A DNA stretch of 64,000 bases from Allantophomopsis cytisporea (lineage: Eukaryota > Ascomycota > Leotiomycetes > Phacidiales > Phacidiaceae): contig CP103037.1 in NCBI GenBank assembly GCA_024752435.1, forward strand, positions 1,674,001-1,738,000. The letters are read 5' to 3'. Positions 48,903 through 59,937 of the stretch are shown in pieces. Under the pieces are notes generated by a model. The model saw only the letters and a program-made list of their open reading frames with translations, ran no database searches and was not told where the DNA came from. The position numbers were made by a program, and so were the translations under genes. The first letter of the stretch is position 1; each line of letters begins with the position of its first letter.

Positions 48903-48930
48903 CCCATACCCCATACCCCATACCCCATAC
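48903..48930. repeat. heptamer array (CCCATAC)x4
   Basis: Four perfect tandem copies are seen directly, 37 bases from the previous array. Confidence 0.95.
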
Positions 48931-49241
48931 GGCACAGCCCGACGATAGCGCGGATAGCACGGCACAGTAAGACGGCGTGGGCACGGTGGGGCAAAGGTCT
49001 CCACTGTAAGCATGCACGTGGCATGGTTCTCCATTATACGCAAAGCTCTCCACTGTATAAGGTAAGCAAGCAGACCATCGGGCCCGAGCGAGACTGAAAC
49101 CTCTGGACGGACTACATAGATACCTATGTATTTATGTATAAGTAGTGGGCCGCTTCTAGTCGCTATGGCTAGCTGCCGATCAAATCCGCTGTTGGGATCG
49201 TTCATTCTCATACCTAAGATCAATTAAACCTTTCTTAAGAC

Positions 49242-50885
49242 ATGTTAGCCGTGATTGTCGGCTCCGCTCTTCTTGTATCGTGGATAATTGCAGCAATCCG
49301 TCGCAAAAACAATTCCGCCTTGAAAGACATCCCCAATGCTCATTTCTCCGTCCCCTATTCACGCCTGTGGTTGCTATCGCTCAAATGGCGAAAAATAGAG
49401 AATCGTAGCCGAATTCGTCTCCATCGTCGCCTCGGTCCAGTCATTCGGATTGGTCCCCGTGATGTGAGTGTGAATTGCATCGATGATGGGGTTCGCACAA
49501 TCTACAACAGCAAGTTCGACAAAGATGAGTCTTTCTACCATGCATTGTTCGACCAGTAAGTCTCCTACAACATTCGCAACTTCCGAAGCAAATGAGACAA
49601 GGCGATGTCTAATCGAGTACAGGACCGGTTTTATGGTCACTATGACAGGCAATGAGGAGCACAGGAAGCGTAAACGAATGCTTTCCCGCCCCTATTCCAA
49701 TTCGTACATTCTCAACTCTCAGACCCTCGACAGTGTCATCTCTCGCGTATCAAGTCGCCTTAGTGAAGGAATAGCAAGGTGGGCAAGCACTGGTACCTCT
49801 GTCGACGTCTACCAGCAGGCTAAATGCTGCACCCTCGACGTTGCCTCCGGTTGGCTCTTTGGTAGTGAGAACGCAACTGATACTCTCCGAGACCCGGGCT
49901 TTGAGAACGACCTCACAATATTGGCCTCAGCTGCTCTTAAAAGACTTTCCGTGCAAACTAGCATCGAGTGGCCGATTACCTATTTCGCAAGCTTGATTGG
50001 CGAAGCGCTGCCCGATCCCGGCGTCACGGGCCGTTGGGAAGCGTGGCTCACACGAGTGATTACAGACTCCTACAGGAGGCACCGCACCAAGCCTTCTTCC
50101 ACTGCGAGCCTGTACGACCATTTTTTCGATTCTTTCGTAACCGCCAATCCCGACATGCCGCATAACGAAGTGGCTTCTTTCATCGCTGTGGAGTGCGACG
50201 ACCATCTTTCGGCGAGCCATATTGGACTGGGAACTCTATTATCATATATCATGTACGAGCTATCACGAGATCCGAACTCCCAACGGGCGCTCCGGAAAGA
50301 GCTCCTCACCCTGGCCGAACCTAGCGATCAGAGCTTGGTCCATCGCCTTGCAAATTTACCGGTGCTTGACGCCGTTGTTACCGAGACCCTGCGAACCCGT
50401 GCACCCTGTCCTGGCCCCTTTCCTCGTGTCGTGCCGGACTCTGGCTGCCGGCTCGCGGGGAAGTTTGATGTCCCCGGCGGCACCGTCGTCAGCTCTTCTG
50501 CCTGGGCCCTCCATTTTAATCCCGTCCCCTTTCCGTCTCCGGAAGAGTGGCGACCGAGAAGGTGGCTTGAAGCAGATGAGAGCACGGTCACGGAAATGCG
50601 GAGGTGGATTTGGACATTTGGAAGCGGTGCGCGGGTGTGCATTGGCACTCATTACTCCATGCGTGGTAGGTCTCATCCTTTCACCATTCCTAATACCTAT
50701 TTCATCGAAGAAGGTGCTAACAATGCAAATAATAACTAGTCATAAAAGAGCTTCTTGTCACCGTCTATACAGATTATGAGACTTTCCTGGATGAGAAATT
50801 TACAGGAAATGTGGAACAGGAGGATGCTTTCTCGGCGGGGCCTCTTGCGGATTGCGTGAAGCTGAAATTTCGTCGGTTCACATAG
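49242..50885 (+). CDS. cytochrome P450 monooxygenase, atypical I-helix
   Basis: Membrane-anchored haem monooxygenase, 500 residues in three exons: 49242-49555, 49623-50665 and 50740-50885. An N-terminal hydrophobic anchor spans residues 1-18. GPVIRIGPRDVSVN is the usual N-terminal beta block. The K-helix ExxR is present in TETLRTRAP, the FPSPEEWRPRRWL segment follows, and the haem loop is FGSGARVCIG with Cys444. The C-terminus resembles fungal benzoate-hydroxylase-like P450s. In the I-helix the expected A/G-G-x-D/E-T-T/S motif reads SASHIGLG (His304), so the acid-alcohol pair for oxygen activation is missing although the haem site is intact. Function unknown. It may be a tailoring enzyme given the oxygenase and MFS genes at 55-58 kb. 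Confidence 0.9.
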
Positions 50886-53405
50886 CATGACCTCTATCTG
50901 TTTCAATAAGCCTGTATTACAGCAGCTGTCAAGAGGAGAATCCCATCGATATCTTCCAACGCGGAAGGAGCGACATCATTTGTCATAATAGCTTCCGAGA
51001 CCTTAATGAGAATCACGACTGCAATGAACAGAAGGCTAGCCGCGAAAGCCGTCTACGGCTCCGCTTAGATACTTTGACACAGGAATCCCCCATTAGTACC
51101 ATGTGTAAGTCCGTGCATCATGTTTCCCTCCACCCAGGGATTCCGTCCACCTTGGATAAATCGAATCCCAACCTTCCATAATTGAAGAACGAAATACTAG
51201 TCAATAACCACAATTTGTAATACTCTCATAGTAATTCACAATTGGTTCTAAACCCCTATCTTTGAATACAATGCGAAATTATACCGATGCAGCCATTGCT
51301 AGTGCTTTGCCCGCCGTCCATAACAGCAGCCCCTCCGTAATGCAGCCAAAGACTACGCTATCCCTCGAAGCACATTGAAGGATAGTTCACATGACGGAGA
51401 ACCAACTCGAAAACTTGGGCTTTCACCAACACACGCTCAACCTTTGCATATTGCATAGTAGCTACTCCAAGCTGCTGGTGGCCACATAACACTTGGAAAG
51501 CATTGGATCCGTAATTCTAGAGCCTGAAACACTCGGTTGAAGACTCTACAGTCATAGCGACCTGTCAATTTACGAGTGAATAGTGCCGCCTCATCTGCAA
51601 ATATCAAACAGTTCTTTAAACTCCTTGATCTGCGCGCTGTTCAATATATCCTGCCCGCAAACCGGTATAACATAGGACAAAACAGGGATAATGAAAGGAC
51701 TTGGGATTAATAGACTAGCTAGTTATTGGCAACTCAGAAAAGAAGGTGATATATCGAAAAAATCCTGATTCAAGAGTTCAGACTACACTTTAGGTGGACA
51801 GAAACATGGTGCACGGACTTAATTTAATCCCTCAAATCCCTCAAGCCCTTCCACAGTATGGAGAGGCTTCTTTATCAGGGGTGATGATAGATCGCAAAAG
51901 ATACGAGCCCTAGAACATTGCGCCATTCGGCCCTACGAAGGGCAAATCACTCGCATCGCGGTATGTATGGATGGTTCCGCGAGGTCCGATTCCATCAACG
52001 AGGTCACTGGTGTGCGTACATATGCACGCACGCGCACGCACCTCCTTTTCCACGACGTCCTTCGACCAAAAGCCAGCAGTCCGGCGCTAAAATCAGAAGA
52101 ACCTATCCCTACGCTGTCGGTTGAATGTAAATACGTCTCGTATTATGAAGGGCGTGATGTTTTTGTAGATCCTTGTTGAGAAGCCTCCCGCAACATATAT
52201 CTCCGGCCAACGATGCTACCTTAGTTAATGCTTGTCAGCAGTCTGGGCAACGGCTGCAGCAGCAGCACCGTGCACTATTGCGCCGCAGAGTTGCATTTGA
52301 TTGAAGATTGTACTACGTCACAGTAGATGTGTGGGGTTAGTTGATGGTTGGTGTTCGTGAGTTGATCGTATGCTAGGGGGTATGAGATCCGGGAACGGCA
52401 CCAGGGATAGGTGGTGCCCCACCTTTGTAACAGTGCCAGGATGTCAGGGTACCTTCCCTGATCTGAGCATTGCTAAGCTTTGCCAAGCCGGGCTATCGCG
52501 CGGCTTAGGTATGTAAGCTTAATAATCGGCTATGCTATGTGCGGGTGGTAGAGCTAAGGTAGTTGCCGTTGCTGATTTCTAAGACATGTACAAAAGGTAG
52601 TCTTGGCGCTAGCTCTGCGGCGCCACAAATGCGGAAGATTTACCCCAAAAGATGACTATCCCGCTAAATCGTTTGCGGATGGAAAACCCGACTTGCTTTG
52701 CTCTAACAATTTGTAGTGAAGGCGTGCGAGATCGTCGTTTTACTGTGCTGCTATCGTCGGGCTGGGCCGTCCCGTATCAGATCATTGTCAAGTCGTTGGA
52801 AGGGCGTCGAAATCTCCTCACAGCTATCTTTTGACGCGTGGTCTGCGCTCACCACACACCATGCTCAAAGTAAATGAATCTGCATCATTATTCCGAATCT
52901 CTGCAGGACTTCAAGCATAGACGGATATCCCTACACGTACATATGAGAATCCGCTGGAATCCAAATCGCAGCAAAGAAGCACAGAACACCCGAGGCGAAG
53001 ATGAGCATGCATTGGAAGGTCATTTCCTGACACCTCCCATGACATATCATCCCTCACACGCAAAATAACAACCACGAACAAAACTAACACAAAGCTGATG
53101 AGGGCGACTTCCAATTGACTTTCGTAAAGAGATGAATTGGTGCCGGAGCATTGATCAAGACCTTTCATGTTGACCTTTCATGTTCGCTTTCGTGAGGCAA
53201 CATTACATTCACATAGGCCGCTCAACATGCATTTGCGAGAGAAGAGAAGAGCGACAAGTGATTCATAGTTTCTGGCTAGCTAGTATACGTATATAGCAAG
53301 GAATGACTAATGGGTCAGTCATGCCTCAAGGTCAGGCCAACTCCTCTCTTCGACACCCTCCTTCAACACCCTCCATCAACAGGCCCGAGCATAACAACGC
53401 GGTTC
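50886..53405. other. 2.5 kb gene-poor stretch
   Basis: No supported gene. Around 52395-52480 there are several short hairpin-capable inverted repeats (GGTGGTGCCCCACC, TCAGGGTACCTTCCCTGA). Open frames are below 75 codons. Confidence 0.5.
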
Positions 53406-53665
53406 CTAGTTCTTCACGTTCGCAATGTTGGTGCTGGCGGAGTTCAGGGCGGTTCTGAACAAGTTGAGCTTCAATGGCTCTTCGTCGTTCTTGTTGGACT
53501 CGGCGTTAGCACCAAGAGTGGCTGGCTCCTCTGGCTTATAGAGGTTCTGGACTTCCTGCATTGACTGCCATGGCTGGGATCTCTCCTCAGTGGCGGTGTT
53601 GTTGGTGGATTGAGGCTGGAACACAGTCAGGTATGTCCTGTATGATTAAAGATTTCTCCTACCAT
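53406..53665 (-). CDS. small acidic protein with an ATG-only first exon
   Basis: Predicted 70-residue protein that I do not recognise. The best model has exon 1 as only the start codon (53665-53663, context AAAATG), a 47-base intron (GTAGGA ... TTCCAG) and exon 2 at 53615-53406. Exon 2 is open with no earlier in-frame ATG; the next is MQEVQNLYKPEEP inside it, which would give 51 residues. The protein is hydrophilic: Ser/Thr/Asn-rich head, acidic middle (NKNDEEP) and an amphipathic end LNLFRTALNSASTNIANVKN. No signal peptide or membrane segment. A TATATAAA lies 101 bases upstream and is followed by a CA-rich leader typical of strongly transcribed fungal genes. Confidence 0.6.
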
Positions 53666-53765
53666 TTTAAAGAGTGCTTGTTTGTAAATTGTGGGTGGGT
53701 AATGTAAGAAGTTGTCTTTGTCTTAGATTGATTGATATCCGTGAATTATGGAGATGGTTTGGGGG

Positions 53766-53773
53766 TTTATATA
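53766..53773 (-). promoter_or_regulatory. TATA box of the small acidic protein gene
   Basis: TATATAAA on the minus strand, 101 bases before the start codon, followed by an A/C-rich leader with few G. Confidence 0.5.
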
Positions 53774-53955
53774 GACGGCTGTATCTCATTGAAATGCGTG
53801 AATGACTTGATATCCTCAACTACACTTACTCGCTGGCCGTGTATGAATCCCACGGAGTACACGAATATGCGTGATGTGACGTGGACGATGAGTTTGAATG
53901 TGTGTGCAGTGGTACACACCTATGTTGATAGCTAGTAGCACGTGGTAGGGGTCAT

Positions 53956-54074
53956 AATGCTTGATGGTAGCTAAGCACTTAGCTAGTGGAGATTCTAATG
54001 CTTGACGGCAACTAAGCACTTAGCTGGTAGGGATCTTGATGCTTGATGGCAACTAACGGCGTAAGCACTTAGCT
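53956..54074. repeat. three imperfect 41-base tandem repeats
   Basis: Units start at 53956, 53997 and 54038. Each carries ATGCTTGAYGG near its start and ends in AAGCACTTAGCT. The third has an 8-base insertion. Confidence 0.8.
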
Positions 54075-54218
54075 ACCCCGTAGATAAGCACCCTAAGACA
54101 TATACCGAGCATCCAAAGCTATAACAGCTAGGTATTCGTATACTATAGTTGTGCTGTGTTAGTAGCCTGTTACTGATTAGCATTAAACCTAAATACTGTC
54201 TGTTACACAGTAGGTATT

Positions 54219-54308
54219 AGCTAGTAGCACTTGAAATCGTACATCTATATAGCTACGAATTTTGGTGGGTATGGTCATGTGTATATACGATTTCAAGTGC
54301 TACCAGCT
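54219..54308. repeat. 23-base inverted repeat around a 44-base loop
   Basis: The left arm 54219-54241 and right arm 54286-54308 are reverse complements at 22 of 23 positions (core TAGCACTTGAAATCGTA). It could be a tiny hairpin element or a recombination site remnant. Confidence 0.85.
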
Positions 54309-54687
54309 GAGTATAGGGAGATACTATTATTACACTCACACAGGTAGAAATTGATTAATATAAGCGTAGTATTCTTGGTAGGAAGTGCCTCCGTGCGAAA
54401 AGTACCGTTTAGGTAGATTACCGATTACCAACGCGCCACCAGCCGGCACATGTCTAATGCCTGTATTTTGTGTGCTTGTCCCTGATCTTATGATTCGGGA
54501 CAATATGAACCGGACAGGACAAAGAAGGGCAGCCCGTTGAGATTGATAATCGTTCTATGATACTCACTCTGATCGTTGTTATAGGAATAGTGTATCAACT
54601 CCTAGCGCTTATTTCACCCAATTAATGAGTTGACCTGCATATACGTTATGATTGATAAGTTTGGCCTGTAAATGCTTCATTACGAAT

Positions 54688-54849
54688 ATCACTTAGCAAC
54701 ACGGCACGATATATTTTCTAAAATGTGCTAGTGCTTGTTGCAACGTTGCACGGTATATTGCTAAAATGGGCAAGTACTTATTGTAACATCACTTAGCAAC
54801 GCGGCCCGGTATATCTGCCAAAACGTGCTAGTGCTTATTGAAACATCAC
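54688..54849. repeat. degenerate tandem repeat of about 50 bases
   Basis: Three units (about 54688-54740, 54741-54787 and 54788-54844) share CGGTATAT/CGATATAT, AAAATG/AAACG and RCTAGTGCTTRTTG-like ends. The ATCACTTAGCAAC start occurs in units one and three, and a partial unit trails. Confidence 0.7.
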
Positions 54850-55176
54850 GAAATATCAACATCGATAGACACAATCAGAGATTAGATACCTAGATACCAT
54901 GGCAGCTCTGTAGATCTGTGCTTGTGACCGATCATCACACCATTTATGCTGACGGACATCCGACATGTCGAGCCTACAGCCACAAAGACCTAGCGGGAGT
55001 TGCCTTTTCTTCGCCATGCGTTCGAATTCCAATGCGGGGCCGTAAGCCCATCCCCCAGTTCGAAAAGCAGTAATCGGCTTTTGCGGCAAACTACAAAGAA
55101 TGGAATCCACTTGTATTGCTGGAACTGCGTCTCGTTTCCTAGGGATTATCTGAACAAGAGCGTTATCGTTGAAGGA

Positions 55177-56323
55177 ATGCCGGAGCCTGGAGAAAGCAAT
55201 ACAGCAGCAATGGCCACAGTTGACTCTGATGACTCGTTCAAAGCGAAGATCCAGTATCTTGCCAGAGATGGCCATCATCAGCTGGTGAAACCATATTATT
55301 TGTACTTCAAGTACGACTCCGACTTGGCTCCAACAAACACAACCGCCGATGATCGTTTTGTCGAGGTCTGTAATGCTCGGAATCTGGACATTTCGTCGAG
55401 AGAGATGTTCTTCGAGTGGGGGTTTACTCAGCTGCGTCTTGATTGTTCTTTGACCCCTGAGGAGTATTGGTATGATGCGAAAGTGGAAGAAATCCTATAC
55501 CCCAAATACAAATCGATTGCCCGGTCTTTGTTCCCAAATGCTGCGCGAGTTGAGGTCCTAGAGCACGCAGTAAGCAAAGACACGAAGACGGAAGGATTCA
55601 GAAGGCTTCGAAAGGCTGATCAACCGGAACCAGGTTCGCAAACGTCACCCTCTTTGGCTATCTGAGAACATAGAACGACACGAGCTCAAGACAAACCAAC
55701 CGAGTGATTATGTGCACATTGGTACGTGCTCTCAATCGTAAATATAAACTTTTGAATTTCGTACACTGATCGATTTTATTGAACTCAGATATGACGGCCT
55801 CCTCGGCTGCAAAATGCAGTATGAAGCAGTTCAACATCCATCCGAAGAGTTACTCAAGATTTGTCGTTGTAAAGTATATCTGTCCAGATTCCCAGAAAAT
55901 TGTGTCCAGAAGCTTATTCTCCATTTCACCAGCATATGGAAGCCAGTAAGAGGGCCAGTATACGACTTTCCGCTCACGCTTTGCGACCGCCGTACAGTAG
56001 ACTACGCATCTCAGACCACTGCAATGGATATCGTTACTCGTGATTTCGTCAACGAGAATACTCGAATATACTTCGACGAGAAGCATAAATGGTACTACTG
56101 GCACGGCTTGCAAGTCGATGAAGTAATCGCCTTCATACAGGCAGATTCCGAAGCAGAGAATCGAGCAGGTATGATGGACTTACCCCTTTCTCCTAGAGGA
56201 GTTGTCGTCTCTTGACACTGGAATGTAGGAGTTCCCCATACGGCATTTCGAGATACTCGGAATAGTGACAACGAGCAGTTGCGGGAGAGTATTGAAGCTA
56301 GAGTGTTTGTTTATTTTGATTGA
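55177..56323 (+). CDS. AsaB / GA4-desaturase-like oxygenase (CmcJ-related family)
   Basis: Fungal family of putative Fe(II)/2-oxoglutarate-type hydroxylases found in secondary-metabolite clusters. The model has 298 residues in five exons: 55177-55569, 55634-55721, 55789-55873, 55933-56168 and 56229-56323. Landmarks are KAKIQYLARDG, EEILYPKYKSIARSLFPNA, VEVLEHAVRKRHP (junction 1), VHIDMTASSA (junction 2; His159-x-Asp161 is a likely metal pair), RFVVVNIWKPVRGPVYDFPL (junction 3), WYYWHGLQVDEVIAFIQADS and GVPHTAFRDTR (junction 4; His271). Introns 1 and 3 are easily missed because they read through in frame for some distance. The ATG at 55210 (MATVDSDDSF) is an equally good start. The last 20 codons and stop are duplicated just downstream. 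A neighbouring MFS transporter is convergent. Confidence 0.85.
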
Positions 56324-56333
56324 AAGATCCATC

Positions 56334-56395
56334 ACAATAAGCAGTTGCGGACAAGTATTGAAGATAGAGTGTTTGTTTATTTTGACTGAATATCC
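56334..56395 (+). repeat. tandem duplication of the final coding segment of the AsaB-like gene
   Basis: About 62 bases match 56268-56330 with roughly seven differences at a period of 66. The copy stays in the same frame past the true stop and would read NKQLRTSIEDRVFVYFD and a TGA, against DNEQLRESIEARVFVYFD in the gene. Confidence 0.85.
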
Positions 56396-56466
56396 CGGCT
56401 CTCAAGCATCCTGATCACACATTAGCGATATAGAATAAGTAACGTTTGCTGTGGATAACAATCAAT

Positions 56467-58082
56467 CTATCTTCCAGAGTTTCCAAATCGTTCTTTACTG
56501 CGAAACCAGTCTCCGTATCTCATGAGCAAGCCCAATAGGGGGATGAAAGCGGCTGCGATTAAGGCTAGAACAGTGTTACCCCAGCCCAACCCAATGCTTT
56601 GATATAAAGGAGGGCCGATTAATGGCAGGAAAGCTCCAGAAATCGCTCGGAAGATTACACCAGCTGCTATAGCAGATGCCCCATGGATCTCGTAAACATC
56701 CACCACGTATGTTTCAGCCGGTAATGCGGAAAGTGTGAGGCTGAATCCCGCAGCAGCCGTTCCGATGAGCGGCACGATGTATTGGACATGAAACTTCAAT
56801 GTCCATCCGTAGATGAGAAAGCCCACAGGAAGAATGATTGCGGCAAGAAGCAGATGCACCAGCCGAGAGTCCGGCTTGAATGCGTCGCCCTTCTTTTCCC
56901 GCTGATAAATCACGTAGCGGTCGGATGTGAGACTGTAGAAGATCAAAGCGATGGTGTTGCCGATGGCGAGACTTAAAAACGTCAAGCCAATGGAGCCGCG
57001 AGAAAAGACGGCGGGGTACGTCGACTCCATGGTTTCCGTGAGTGTGGCAATGATCAATGAAACTAAGGCGTATGTTGTGGCCATGTAGCTCGTCGTCAGC
57101 ATGAGGATGGGAGACTGGGCCAGGATCTGCATTGGCTTCAAAGCGCTTTCGAGCATGGTGGATGCATCAACACGGGCCTGATGTTTGGAACGATACTTCT
57201 TATCGTCCGCGCTCTCCTCTTGTAACCGCTCCGCCTTCCACCTCAGAATGACGACTGCGTATGTTTCACGAAGCACTGTCAGTAAGAACAAGCTGAAGAA
57301 ACCGAGCACGATGGCCGCCAGCCAAATCGACCATCGCCAACCCAGGCGCTGTGCGATATACGCTCCTGCGATAGGTGAGATGAAATCTGCTATCATCTGA
57401 GTTCCCACGACTAATGCCATGGACCGGCCGCTTTGTTCCATCTGAAATAAATCCCCGACAATGGCGGGCCCGAGGGTGAGAATCGAAAGGAAGCAGCCCG
57501 TTAAGAATCGGAACGCAATCAGCATGGGGATGTTCACGCTCAGGGCGCTGGCGACCAAGCAACAGAGCGCGAGGAAATTTCCAATGTGGAAGACGGGAAG
57601 CCGGCCGAATCTTTCGGAGAGCGGCGCAATAAAAAACGGGCCAATCCCTTCCCCAAGCTCCCAAATCGTGACGAGCAAGGTCTGGTGGAGTTTGTTATGC
57701 GAATGGAACTCTTGCAAGATCTGCGGCGTCGTGGGCACGATCGTCATTGTCGAAAAGACACTGATTCGGTCAGTCGACGACGGCAGATATACAGAAGCTG
57801 GCGATAGAGAGGAAAAAAAGACGCTCACCTGACGAAGCCCATCCATGAGATAGCGAACACAATCAGCCATTTTTGCACTGGCGACCAATTCAAAGGGTTT
57901 TTCGGGTCGTTCTCCTCAAAGTCCACGAGGACGACATCTGGATCGCTGTCTCCGATGGCATTTTCTAATGGCTGTTCAACGAACTTTTCATTCTCACTTC
58001 CCTCTTTACCTGATAATTTTTGCGGCTCGACTGAAGATAACATGGAGACTGGGTGGGTGAGAGCCTGGTCGATGGAAGACAT
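56467..58082 (-). CDS. MFS multidrug-type transporter (DHA1-like)
   Basis: Twelve-helix proton antiporter of 515 residues in two exons (58082-57829, 57760-56467). The hydrophilic N-terminus ends in the family motif NDPKNPLNWSPVQKW before helix 1. Helix-2 loop signature: LSERFGRLPVFHIGN. Also present are AFRFLTGCFLSILTLGPAIVGDLF and GWRWSIWLAAIV, and the central loop is of normal size. The exon junction falls in the first helix at FVSVFSTMTIVPTTP. Transporters of this type export drugs, toxins or metabolites. Its 3' end faces the AsaB-like oxygenase 143 bases away, which suggests but does not prove a functional link. Confidence 0.92.
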
Positions 58083-59937
58083 TAGTGTGAAGTGAGTAGC
58101 ATACGCGAACAGTGTTTATTTAATAGCTAAGAGAGTAGGCAGGACGGGGCAGATTACAAGACAAAGCAAGAGTTTAAGTCTTTTAAATAGGTAACAATAG
58201 CTGACATGGTTTATTATATGAATAGGCTAACGCGCCTTCCGTATCCAAAAACGGGCGTAGCTACGTTGAGAAATAGTGTCAAAAGGTACCCGTAGCTAAG
58301 GTCAGGTATTTGCACTATACTAGTGGAACGGGTGTGGACCGATTGCCGACACCAAATCTAGTCTATCGATTACTCGGTTAGGTAGTTTCTCTTGACTAAT
58401 ATAGCCTATCGATTAGTCCAGAATCTTAATCAGTGAGGTTAAGTGGGTCTCGATTAGGTTAGGCTTTTCAGTTTAAACCTTAATCTGCCGCAACCTAGAT
58501 ATATACCTTAGTAGATACTTTGTTTGCCTTTACCCTTAGTTTACGTAGTACTCTGAATTATAACACGGATGTAGTACAAAGTCCTTTTTTATGTGGTTTA
58601 TCCCCAAAGTCGGTGATAAACATTAGTTCTCCCACATATCAATTGGTACTGCTGCAGTCTTTTCATGTGTAGTACATCAATTTGAGAGGACTCGTGGCAA
58701 TAATGTGTGGCATCAATTGCAGTTTTGTGGCTGGATGGATGCCAGGAGACAGGAAAGAAAGAGAGGGCTGCCGAGTCGGTATGGGTGAACCGGGTAGAAT
58801 CGATTCAGGTGCGTGTATGATACTCGTAAAACAATGTGTGCCACAGCAGAGTGATGATGCTTTTCAAAGTGGGGATGAGTGATGTTGTTATCGTCTTTAT
58901 CCCAATTTAGTCGCGTGACAAGATATCGAAGTTTCCACTTATATAGCCTCATCCGCGAGTAGTCGATGCTCTGTGCTGAAGGGCGGACGAACAGACAGAC
59001 GGACTTTGTGTATATTGAATTACCTTGTGGACAAGCAAGATGAGGGTCGATGCAGAGAGTGCACTTCAGCTTATTTCATTCGGATTGAATTCGATTCATA
59101 TCATCGAGTGAGTGCTAAATGAGTCCAAAGTTCTGGGAATCATTCGCTTGAGAGAACAATGTCTCAATTAACGGCTATGAAGCAAGAGATCCTTCCCAAA
59201 AGCCGACAATACCATTGTGTCATCAAGACCTCTCATCAAGGAACGTCACATTCCTTCAGGTTCAGCCTTAGACATCCCAGTCTCATATTATATCACTGAC
59301 AGTGCATCGATATTAGCCGTCTCCTCACCATTCGAATTCTCGCGATCACACACGTACACCTCCATTCGCGCGGAAGCCACGTCGAATCCGTGTGGGCCTG
59401 GGACAGTGAGGTAGAATGGAGATCATCGGCTTCCGCCATCCCAGCATAAAAGTTAAGGATTTCACAAAAGTCGCAGAGCAAGCCAAAGCGGTGATTTTCA
59501 CATCAGCTGCTATAATGGAGATTCTTGTAGCATGCCGCTTGCCAGTCTCTTCTATGCATGTATATTCCGAGGCTAGTTCTCACGCACCATCATTCAAGCA
59601 AAGGGACGGGCCTTCTGTGGCTTTCACGCAGAGTCCTCTTTATTACTCCAAGCCAGCCCGAACACACGCTTACACATGATCGAATGGTTTTATCCCGAGT
59701 ATATTAATCCGTGACATGAGCATGTTTGAACTTGCAGCGATACCAGGCTTCAACGACGGATGGCCTTCAAACAAGATTGTCATTCTACACTTCCCGTCCA
59801 GCCGCTACATCAATACTGTGGCGCCTGCAGGATCAATATTTATCCACAGAGCTGATAGAGAATCTGTATGTGTATCATTTCATTGCGTGTACATATTTTA
59901 TGGCCAATTGCTACGCAGGCTCTGGGCTTTTGATGGC
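58083..59937. other. 1.85 kb gene-poor stretch
   Basis: Upstream region of the MFS gene and 3' flank of the carboxylesterase. AT-rich at 58130-58620 with TTAG-rich degenerate sequence that could be old repeat DNA. No gene is supported. Confidence 0.5.

Larger units (their letters stand above)
48396..49241. promoter_or_regulatory. divergent upstream region of ste23 and P450 with short tandem arrays
   Basis: 846 bases between the start codons. It holds two different heptamer arrays (48838-48865 and 48903-48930) and an 11-base duplication (CACTAGCAGGG, about 48816-48837). No gene. Confidence 0.55.
53666..55176. other. repeat-rich intergenic region
   Basis: Contains the small-gene promoter, a 41-base tandem repeat, a 23-base inverted repeat and a 50-57-base degenerate tandem repeat, listed separately. 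The leader of the AsaB-like gene is at the right end; the open frame back to 55000 is probably untranslated. Confidence 0.55.

Noticed and set aside
48903..48930. CCCATAC repeats as telomere-like DNA
   Set aside because: Fungal telomeres are usually CCCTAA arrays; this has only four copies inside a gene-rich region.
55000..55176. N-terminal extension of the AsaB-like frame
   Set aside because: The residues before 55177 do not resemble the family start, and two good ATGs follow at 55177 and 55210.
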